From positions 6,971,001-7,035,000 of the forward strand of contig NZ_LT629750.1 of the NCBI RefSeq assembly GCF_900105125.1: DNA of 64,000 nucleotides, in the 5' to 3' direction. Origin of the DNA: Bradyrhizobium canariense (GTDB lineage Bacteria > Pseudomonadota > Alphaproteobacteria > Rhizobiales > Xanthobacteraceae). Of the stretch, positions 57,789 through 64,000 are shown in pieces. Made by a program: the position numbers and the translations under genes. The notes under the pieces were generated by a model, which saw only the letters and a list, made by a program, of their open reading frames with translations, was not told where the DNA came from and made no database searches. Numbering within the stretch: the stretch's first letter is position 1; every line of letters begins with the position of its first letter.

Positions 57789-59093
57789 GTGCCAGCGCCT
57801 GTTCCGCGCGCCGAGCATCCTGCGTCCTATTGGGCGGCAACGCGAGGCCCCGGTCACGGCTTCGACGAACTCACCGCAGATCGTGAAACCGACACGCTGA
57901 TCGTCGGAGCTGGATTCACCGGGCTTTCGGCTGCCTATCGTCTGAGATCGATGGGAATCGATTGCACGGTATTGGAGTCGAGCGACGTCGGCTGGGGCGC
58001 GAGCGGACGCAACGGCGGCATGGTAGTGCCGCGCTTCAAGCACACCTTTCCGGCGCTCGCAAAGGACTACGGCGTGCGGACCGCGCTTGACATGCATTGC
58101 GCCGCACACCGCGCCGTCGATCTGATCGAAACGCTCGTGCGCGATGAGGGCATGGATTGCGGCTTTGCACGTTGCGGGCACCTCACGCCATTTGTGCACG
58201 CGCATGATGCCAATCGTTTCGCCGCGGACGCGGTCTGGCTTGAAAAACAGGCCGGCGACGCGGTGCCGCGGCTGCTCGACCGCATCGAGACCGAGGCGCG
58301 CACCGGAACGCCTTTCTATACCGGGGCCTACTTCGAGCCGCGTGGCGGCGCGATCCATCCGCTTCGATTCAGTCGCCAGCTTGCCGCAGCGGTCGCGCGG
58401 CGAGGCGGTCGCATTCACGTCGGCACGCCGGTGCTGTCCTGGTCCCGCGAGGGTGCGTCGGTCGCCGTGCGGACGCCGAGCGCGACGGTGCGTGCCCGCA
58501 GGCTGTTGCTGACGACTAATGCCTACACAGACCTGACGCGCGCGGGCTCCGACCTCAAGTGCCGTGTTGTGCCGATCACCTCGTCGTTGATCGCAACCGC
58601 GCCGCTCGGCGAGTCGGCGCGCGCGGCGATCCTGCCACACGGTAACGTCGTGACTGACGCCAAGAGATTGACCAACTATTTTCGGATCTCTGACGACGGC
58701 CGCATGATCTTTGGCGGGCGAGGTGGTGCGTCACACAAGGAATCCAACCGGATCTACCGCCGGCTTACGCGCGAGATGGCGCAGATCTATCCCGCGCTCG
58801 CGGACTGCGGCATCGACTTTCGCTGGTCCGGACGTGTCGCCGTTACGCTCGACGGGTTACCACGGGTGGGACGATTAGCCGATAACGTCTTCTATGCGAT
58901 GGGCTACAACGGTCGTGGCGTCGCTTTGGCGACTTTGTTTGGTTACATGGTTGCCGATCTTAGTGTAGGGCGGGGGAGCGAACTCGGTCCGCTCACAGAT
59001 CCACTTACGTCAATTCCGTTTCATGCGTTTCGTGTGCCAGCAAAGAAAGTCATTATGACATACTATAAAGTGCGGGACACGTTGGGAATTTGA
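57789..59093 (+). CDS. DAO-family FAD-dependent oxidoreductase (PuuB/glycine-sarcosine oxidase-like)
   Basis: 434-residue flavoprotein, start GTG 57789, three bases after the regulator stop. The FAD motif is TLIVGAGFTGLSAAYRLRSMGIDCTVLE, followed by WGASGRNGGMVVPRF typical of PuuB (gamma-glutamylputrescine oxidase) and related amine oxidases; GYNGRGVALATLFG near the end closes the FAD site. It could oxidise the amine or amino acid liberated by the hydantoinase (for example a sarcosine-like compound). This is inference. Confidence 0.9.
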   Translation: MPAPVPRAEHPASYWAATRGPGHGFDELTADRETDTLIVGAGFTGLSAAYRLRSMGIDCTVLESSDVGWGASGRNGGMVVPRFKHTFPALAKDYGVRTALDMHCAAHRAVDLIETLVRDEGMDCGFARCGHLTPFVHAHDANRFAADAVWLEKQAGDAVPRLLDRIETEARTGTPFYTGAYFEPRGGAIHPLRFSRQLAAAVARRGGRIHVGTPVLSWSREGASVAVRTPSATVRARRLLLTTNAYTDLTRAGSDLKCRVVPITSSLIATAPLGESARAAILPHGNVVTDAKRLTNYFRISDDGRMIFGGRGGASHKESNRIYRRLTREMAQIYPALADCGIDFRWSGRVAVTLDGLPRVGRLADNVFYAMGYNGRGVALATLFGYMVADLSVGRGSELGPLTDPLTSIPFHAFRVPAKKVIMTYYKVRDTLGI

Positions 59094-59288
59094 ACGCGAG
59101 GTTGCGAACGCATTGGGTTGTCGTAACTGGCCGAATTTAGAACTAGTCGCGGGCGGAAGCCCCTGCCCAAGAAGACGGCCCGCACATGGAGCCGCTGGCG
59201 AATACGGAGTATCGCACATCGATGCTTTGGGTGGGTGCGGCGGTGGCGCCCATCCCTACGAAAGCGGTGTTTTGGCGAACGTTGAGGC

Positions 59289-60779
59289 TCACTCCGCCGG
59301 TACTACCTCGGCATTGGGATCGCCGGGTGCCGTCGCCCAGGCCAACTCGACAAGCGTCACGATCCGCCGGCCAGTACCGTCAAGCTGGCAGACGATAAGG
59401 CCCTGCTCCTCGATGTATGTCAGCAGGCGTCGCGCACGGCGCAATGAGTGCGAGCCATAGGCGCGGGCAATCGCGGCATCGCTCGGGCAGGGCCAACCTT
59501 CCTTCGCTGCGCGGGCGACCATCATGAAGACACCCTGCATGTCCTCGGGCAGAATCGCGGCGCGGACCGAGACATCCTGCCACGCGTCATCCTTTGTCAT
59601 ATCGCAGTCGAGGCCGGCGCGCGCGTGTATCAGCATACGACGGAAGTCACCTAGGTCCGGCACGGCCAGACCAAGACCCTCGATTCGGCAGCGGACGACG
59701 AACTCCTGATAGAGTACGCCGATGACACGGAAACTCGCGTCGGGTTCGGCCATGACGGCGCGCAGAATACGGTCCACGCGCTCACGCCGCTCGGCCAGTT
59801 CCTCAGCGCTAAGTGGCTGCTCCACCACTTCGGGGCGAACCTCCAGCGCTACAGACTTCGCCAACATAAGCTGCTCGAGGACGTCAGGCGCCGGCGATCG
59901 GCGCGGTGGCCGGATATTTTCGGGCGGCGGGGCGGCGAGAATAGTGGCGCGTGCGTCCTCCAGTGTCGCACTCGGTAGCGGCATCAGTCGCGGGGTTACA
60001 TTGCGTGGCTGGGTATCCGTTGGACCGATGCGGAGCTCTAGAGGGCGGCGAGAGAGCGCTGGGCCCAGCGCCATAAATTGCCCTCGTTCCAGATCGCGGA
60101 AGGCTTCTGCCTGTCGCCGCTCCATGCCGAGAAGGTCGGCGGCGCGCGCCATGTCGATATCCAGGAAGGTGCGGCCCATGAGGAAATTGGAAGCCTCGGC
60201 CGCAACGTTCTTAGCAAGCTTGGCCAATCGCTGGGTTGCGATGACCCCCGCAAGCCCGCGTTTGCGGCCTCGGCACATCAGATTCGTCATGGCGCCGAGA
60301 GAGAGTTTACGGGCCTCATCGGAAACCTCCCCGGCGACGGCTGGCGCGAACAGCTGTGCCTCATCGACCACCACGAGCATCGGGTACCAGTGGTCACGTG
60401 CAGCCTCGAAAAGCCCGCCGAGAAAGGCAGCGGCGCGCCGCATTTGGTTCTCGGCGTCGAGCTCCTCGAGATTGAGCACCGTGGAGACGCGATGGATGCG
60501 CGCACGCTCCCCGGCAGCCTGCAGGCCCCGCTCAGTATGGTCCTCGGCGTTGATCACGAGGTGGCCGAAACGGTCGGCAAGCGCTATGAAGTCGCCTTCG
60601 GGGTCGATGACGGTCTGCTGCACCCAGGGAGCACTCTGTTCCAGTAATCGTCGCAGCAGATGCGATTTGCCGGAGCCGGAATTGCCCTGCACCAGCAGAC
60701 GGGTAGCTAGTAGTTCCTCCAGGTCCAGAGTCGCCGTGGCGGCCGTCGTTGTGTGTCCCATCTCGATCGCAACGGTCAT
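59289..60779 (-). CDS. HerA-like / DUF87 ATP-binding protein
   Basis: 496-residue P-loop ATPase of the HerA-FtsK class: Walker A GNSGSGKSHLLRRLL (32-39), IDPEGDF after it, Walker B VVVDEAQLFAP (136-142) and MCRGRKRGLAGVIATQRLAKL (sensor/arginine region), then a Pro-rich linker and a C-terminal winged-helix-like domain (LLTYIEEQGLIVCQLDGTGRRIVTLV). ATG 60779 is preferred to TTG 60791. No nurA-type nuclease, SIR2 or other typical HerA partner is adjacent. It is convergent with the DAO gene, with about 195 bases between. Confidence 0.82.
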   Translation of the reverse strand: MTVAIEMGHTTTAATATLDLEELLATRLLVQGNSGSGKSHLLRRLLEQSAPWVQQTVIDPEGDFIALADRFGHLVINAEDHTERGLQAAGERARIHRVSTVLNLEELDAENQMRRAAAFLGGLFEAARDHWYPMLVVVDEAQLFAPAVAGEVSDEARKLSLGAMTNLMCRGRKRGLAGVIATQRLAKLAKNVAAEASNFLMGRTFLDIDMARAADLLGMERRQAEAFRDLERGQFMALGPALSRRPLELRIGPTDTQPRNVTPRLMPLPSATLEDARATILAAPPPENIRPPRRSPAPDVLEQLMLAKSVALEVRPEVVEQPLSAEELAERRERVDRILRAVMAEPDASFRVIGVLYQEFVVRCRIEGLGLAVPDLGDFRRMLIHARAGLDCDMTKDDAWQDVSVRAAILPEDMQGVFMMVARAAKEGWPCPSDAAIARAYGSHSLRRARRLLTYIEEQGLIVCQLDGTGRRIVTLVELAWATAPGDPNAEVVPAE

Positions 60780-61007
60780 GCCTCGACTCAAAGTCTCCCT
60801 GCAGACAGGGGCTTATCAATCTGAACGCAGCGCGTCGAGCGCCGATGTCTGATAGCCCCATATTCCGCGTGCCATGCGAACGCCAGCGGTTCAGACACTG
60901 ACCTGAATAGGCGTGACAAGCCCGGAGCTGCCGGAGTTCAGCAAGGGGGCTGCGTGTCGCTCCGCCGCGTCCAACGGGTTCGCGCGAAGGCTCCCTGCAG
61001 TTTGGCG

Positions 61008-61039
61008 ACTGATAAGGAAGTTACACAAAGCTTATCAGT
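61008..61039. repeat. 32-bp dyad ACTGATAAG-N14-CTTATCAGT, copy 2
   Basis: Arms ACTGATAAG (61008-61016) and CTTATCAGT (61031-61039); centre GAAGTTACACAAAG. Same arm sequences and spacer length as copy 1 at 42306. Confidence 0.8.
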
Positions 61040-61081
61040 TCTTGGAACGATAGCTTTCTATCAAAATCAAGTCAGCTGCAT

Positions 61082-61113
61082 AGTGATAAGGTTTTCACAC
61101 AAAGCTTATCAGT
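61082..61113. repeat. 32-bp dyad, copy 3
   Basis: Arms AGTGATAAG (61082-61090, one mismatch) and CTTATCAGT (61105-61113); centre GTTTTCACACAAAG. It is in direct orientation with copy 2, 74 bases apart start to start, and shares GTTTT with copy 1 and ACACAAAG with copy 2. Confidence 0.78.
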
Positions 61114-61219
61114 CGTCGAGCGGCTCCTTCTGGCACAAAGCGGGACATCGACGCAGCGTTGAGGTCCGAAAAGTACAGTAGCAGGCATTGCACCTCCTAC
61201 TCTTCTTTGGCAGTTGTAA

Positions 61220-62269
61220 CTACATCGGCGAAATTCCCATTTTTCCAATAACCTCGGACCATTTTGAAATCTCCGACGCCATAAATTGTTTGAGGTCTTC
61301 CGGCCCGAGGTCCGTCGGTTTAGCGCCTTGCTCGGCGAAGAGCGCGCGCACCTTTGGATCTCTCGTGGCATCCTGGGCTGCGGCGTACAACTTATCGACG
61401 AGAGCCTTGTCTATGTTGGCGGGCGCAAGCAACGCAAGCCACGCACAGCTCTCGTAGCCTTGCAGGCCGGCCTCGGCAGCCGTCGGCACATCAGGCAATG
61501 CCGTCATGCGTTCGTTGCCGGCCACCGCAAGAGCACGCGCATCACCGCTCTTTATTAGACCTAAAACGTTTGGCAGGAGTTGAAATCCGACGGGAACTTG
61601 GCCGGAGATGAAGTCGGGCGTATAGCTTGCAATATTCCTGTAAGGAACGTGGACAAGTTGTGTTCCAGTGAGTTGTTCGAAATAGGCGCCGGCTAGATGT
61701 TGTGAAGAGCCCACGCCAACTGAACCGTAATTGAGCTGCTTAGGGTGTTCCTTCGCATAATTGATTAGGTCGATGAGCGTTTTGGGCGGAAGTTTCGCGT
61801 TAATAACGACGATATTAGGAAGAGTGGCGAACAAACAGATTGGTGCGAAGTCTTTTTGTGGATCGTAACCGAGCTCCTTGAACAGAGCTTTGTTTGCAGC
61901 CAGCGGCCCGGAAGTACTCATCACCAGCGTATAACCGTCCGGCGCAGCGTGCGCGGCTGCTGCCGTACCGGTATTCCCTCCCGCGCCAGGACGATTTTCA
62001 ACCACGAAGTTTTGGCCGAGAGATGTAGCCATCCGGCCAAGCAGGATGCGTGTTATAACGTCGCTGGCGCTGCCAGCGGCAAATGGCACATAGATCTGAA
62101 TCGGCCGGTCGGGGTAGTCGGAGTTCGCGCCAGCATTAGACGGCATTGTGACCGCTAGGATTGTGGCCGCGCAGTGGGACAGAATTGACCTCCGGTCGGC
62201 CCGAAATGTATCTTTTGACCGCCGGACGTCCTCTACTTGCCTTGTGGCATCAACAACGTTTGAGCACAT
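61220..62269 (-). CDS. Tripartite tricarboxylate transporter substrate-binding protein (Bug family), second copy
   Basis: 349 residues. A 20-residue cytosolic lead (MCSNVVDATRQVEDVRRSKD) precedes the signal RRSILSHCAATILAVTMPSNAGA. Bug motifs: YPDRPIQIYVPFAAGSASDVITRIL, VENRPGAGGNTGTAAAAHAAPDGYTLVM, YGSVGVGSSQHLAGAYF. GGGAAA precedes the ATG. Low similarity to the first Bug protein outside motifs; no membrane partners in the window. Lower GC than module B. Confidence 0.9.
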   Translation of the reverse strand: MCSNVVDATRQVEDVRRSKDTFRADRRSILSHCAATILAVTMPSNAGANSDYPDRPIQIYVPFAAGSASDVITRILLGRMATSLGQNFVVENRPGAGGNTGTAAAAHAAPDGYTLVMSTSGPLAANKALFKELGYDPQKDFAPICLFATLPNIVVINAKLPPKTLIDLINYAKEHPKQLNYGSVGVGSSQHLAGAYFEQLTGTQLVHVPYRNIASYTPDFISGQVPVGFQLLPNVLGLIKSGDARALAVAGNERMTALPDVPTAAEAGLQGYESCAWLALLAPANIDKALVDKLYAAAQDATRDPKVRALFAEQGAKPTDLGPEDLKQFMASEISKWSEVIGKMGISPM

Positions 62270-62428
62270 CGCTATTTCCCGTTTAAACAGTAAATAGCAC
62301 TATCTCGGATTAATCCATCAAGGTCCGAAGCCTAATGTCTGCTGTTGCCCCGTGACTGTGAGCACTCTTGATCACGCTTATTGCATCGTCCCATAGTGCG
62401 AGACGAATACTTTACATCGCAAATTCAC

Positions 62429-63628
62429 CTATTCCCGTAAGACCGCCTCGGCGTCATAACCGTAGAGCCGCTCCTGTTCCGGGGGGAAGGTTGCTGATTC
62501 TGGAATCCGGTTCTCGCGCATACTCATGTTGCGCGCCGCGATCTCGGAGGCGTCGCTCGTCTGGTAGAGTTGTTCTTCGCGGCGGGCAAGCCCTTGCATC
62601 CAGGCGGTGCGCGGCTGGCGAAGTTTCACGTAACGTTCGAGGGCTGCGACCGGTTCGTCCGGCGATGCGGCGAGACAGCCAGCCAGAACGTACGCGTCTT
62701 CGATGCTCTGCGCTGCGCCCTGCGCGTAGAATGGCATCATCGGATGGGCCGCGTCGCCCAGCAAGACCACCCGCCCGATCCGCCAATCGGGCAGCGGCTC
62801 GCGATCATATAGTGCCTGGCGGAGCACGCGCGGCGTCGCCGCGATGATGGTGCGAATTGTGTCGTGCCAGCCGGCATATTCGGCCAGCGCGTCCTCAACA
62901 CGCCCCTCAGCCAGCCAGGATTCCCGTGCCGGCTGTTTCGATCGGCTGATGCCGATCCAATTAAAGGTCTTTCCCGCCGCGATGTAATATTGGACGATGC
63001 TACGGTTCGGTCCCATCCATACGCCAGCGACCTTAGCAACATCAAGGTGTGCGACGCGCTCGGCCGGCACCAGCCCGCGCCAGGCAACGTTGCCGGTGTA
63101 TCGTGGCAATTCCTTACCGAACATTTGTCCGCGCACCGTGGAATGAATTCCGTCGGCGCCGATAAGGATGTCGCCGGTCGCGGTGCTTCCATCTGCCAAC
63201 GAAATGGTGACGCCATCGTTATCTTGATCGAAGCGCTCGATACGGGAACCGAGATGGAAACTTCCTTTCTCAAGGCCGCCAAGCAGGACATCAAGCAAGT
63301 CGGCCCGGTGCGCGGTGTAGTACGGCGCACCGAAACGTTCTTCCGCCCGCTCGCCGAGCGGCGTGTAGTAGAGACGATCACCGTTGTCCCAGGCGCGGTA
63401 GTCACGTCCCTCCGGGTAATACGCGACGCGAGCAAGCGTACCACCGAGGCCAAGCTCCCGCAGAATCCGCGTTGCGTTGCCGCTGACCTGAAGGCCGGCG
63501 CCCACCTGACCGAAGGCGGCGGCCTGCTCGAATAGCTCGGCGGCGATGCCGCGCTGACGGAGCGCCAGCAGCGCGGTAATTCCGCCGATGCCTCCGCCCA
63601 CAATAAGAACCTTGTTTTTGCTAGCCAC
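62429..63628 (-). CDS. FAD-dependent aromatic monooxygenase (salicylate / 3-hydroxybenzoate 6-hydroxylase type)
   Basis: 399-residue group A flavoprotein hydroxylase. FAD motif KVLIVGGGIGGITALLALRQRG, the DG fingerprint ILIGADGIHSTVRG, and the second FAD motif VLLGDAAHPMMPFYAQGAAQSIEDAYVLAG are complete. GTG 63628 follows GAGG; TTG 63643 is an alternative. It probably hydroxylates a phenolic acid; the ligand is unknown. The Bug gene lies downstream in the same direction 159 bases later. Confidence 0.9.
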   Translation of the reverse strand: MASKNKVLIVGGGIGGITALLALRQRGIAAELFEQAAAFGQVGAGLQVSGNATRILRELGLGGTLARVAYYPEGRDYRAWDNGDRLYYTPLGERAEERFGAPYYTAHRADLLDVLLGGLEKGSFHLGSRIERFDQDNDGVTISLADGSTATGDILIGADGIHSTVRGQMFGKELPRYTGNVAWRGLVPAERVAHLDVAKVAGVWMGPNRSIVQYYIAAGKTFNWIGISRSKQPARESWLAEGRVEDALAEYAGWHDTIRTIIAATPRVLRQALYDREPLPDWRIGRVVLLGDAAHPMMPFYAQGAAQSIEDAYVLAGCLAASPDEPVAALERYVKLRQPRTAWMQGLARREEQLYQTSDASEIAARNMSMRENRIPESATFPPEQERLYGYDAEAVLRE

Positions 63629-63781
63629 GATCGTTGACCTCAAACCGGGGGCCCGCGGAAGAACCCCAACTGTCGTAAATACTCGCGGTTTTCAAGCTTT
63701 CCCGCAAGACCAGCATAGGTCAGGCGGCTCCGCACGCACACCGGCATCGCAATGGGTCAATGTCCGGTTTGCGTGGCGGGT

Positions 63782-63913
63782 TCAACTGATCGCTGCAAAT
63801 TCCACGAGCTTGTCTGCTGGGGTTTGATAGTGCTAGGTCTCTCGAGGCCTTTCATTGAGCTGCGTTGCTATCGCGCTGAGTTTGGCTTGGGTGTGTAGGG
63901 ACAGATCGGTGCC
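63782..63913 (-). pseudogene. C-terminal remnant of an IS30-family transposase
   Basis: Reading the minus strand gives GTDLSLHTQAKLSAIATQLNERPRET, then a stop in place of Leu, then HYQTPADKLVEFAAIS and the natural stop. GTDLS...Q..L..IA..LNERPR.TL..QTPADKL is the diagnostic end of IS30 transposases. The in-frame TAG and the loss of homology on the N-terminal side show it is inactive. 63.91-64.0 kb beyond it is unrelated DNA. Confidence 0.68.
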
Positions 63914-63959
63914 ACGCGTTGTCGCTTCTTGCGGTGGCTCTTACGCAAGGAGTGCAACT

Positions 63960-64000
63960 ATGCCTCGTTCAAAGCCTGCGCGATGTCCGCGATCAGATCA
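63960..64000 (+). CDS. Possible gene start cut by the window end
   Basis: AAGGAG (63947-63952) is placed seven bases before an ATG at 63960 that opens MPRSKPARCPRSD up to the window edge. Only 13 residues are visible; it may be a real gene of a mobile element or a chance frame. Confidence 0.25.
   Translation, partial: MPRSKPARCPRSD

Larger units (their letters stand above)
60780..61219. other. Intergenic region carrying two 32-bp dyads
   Basis: About 440 bases between the ATPase and the second Bug gene. The region has no convincing gene; the main content is the pair of dyad repeats at 61008-61039 and 61082-61113. Confidence 0.5.

Noticed and set aside
41740..64000. Second copy of the tRNA-Pro 3' end (attR)
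   Set aside because: Looked for GGTTCGAATCC and CACTCCGACCA blocks by eye and found none, so no right border is claimed.

Overview
The window looks like chromosomal DNA from an alphaproteobacterium of the Bradyrhizobium / Rhodopseudomonas group (Nitrobacteraceae). The evidence is high GC, GlyQ/GlyS as separate subunits, a nadABC operon with a COG4111-type (NadQ-like) NAD regulator nearby, small families typical of this group (DUF1236, DUF6894, TIGR02301, DUF2007, DUF3096), and intergenic palindromic repeats of the CGTCATTCCGGG and CGCGAAAGCGGGGACCCATACGCC types. No species assignment is possible by eye.

Positions 1-41.6 kb are mostly housekeeping: the 3' end of ETF-ubiquinone oxidoreductase, a TPR lipoprotein-like protein, ispE, an unusual AzgA-like permease, polyprenyl diphosphate synthase, a DUF2007/methyltransferase pair, an S49 peptidase, glyQS, pyruvate phosphate dikinase, a SleB-type hydrolase, nadA-nadB-nadC, an MFS carrier, an AcuI-like reductase, a large DUF2339 membrane protein, the NAD regulator followed upstream by phosphatase/HD/tag/ygfZ in one minus-strand run, a dihydroorotase, two NUDIX enzymes, an SRAP protein, a GNAT/FAD-oxidase pair and Sua5.

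At 41,663-41,739 lies tRNA-Pro(CGG). A broken tyrosine recombinase reads into its 3' half, which marks the left edge of a probable genomic island reaching to the window end. The island holds degenerate ORFs (42-43.2 kb) and then two catabolic modules. Module A (43.2-51.6 kb) has a TauD-type dioxygenase, a class III CoA-transferase, a UTRA-type GntR regulator, a complete four-gene ABC importer, a DUF962 (Mpo1-like) protein and an MBL-fold hydrolase. Module B (52.2-59.1 kb) has a fused hydantoinase A/B (5-oxoprolinase-like) protein, a tripartite-tricarboxylate (Bug) binding protein, an FCD-type GntR regulator and a DAO-family oxidoreductase. After these come an orphan HerA-like ATPase, a second Bug protein with an FAD monooxygenase, and an IS30 remnant.

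The strongest non-gene signals are: (1) a pair of near-identical 19-bp palindromes in front of nadA, likely NAD-regulator operators; (2) three copies of a 32-bp dyad ACTGATAAG-N14-CTTATCAGT, one beside the recombinase remnant and two 18.7 kb away beyond the catabolic modules; (3) matching TTGTATAGACAGG-type palindromes ahead of both halves of module A; and (4) a TGGTATACCA palindrome ahead of module B. I found no CRISPR array, rRNA, complete insertion sequence or intact phage.
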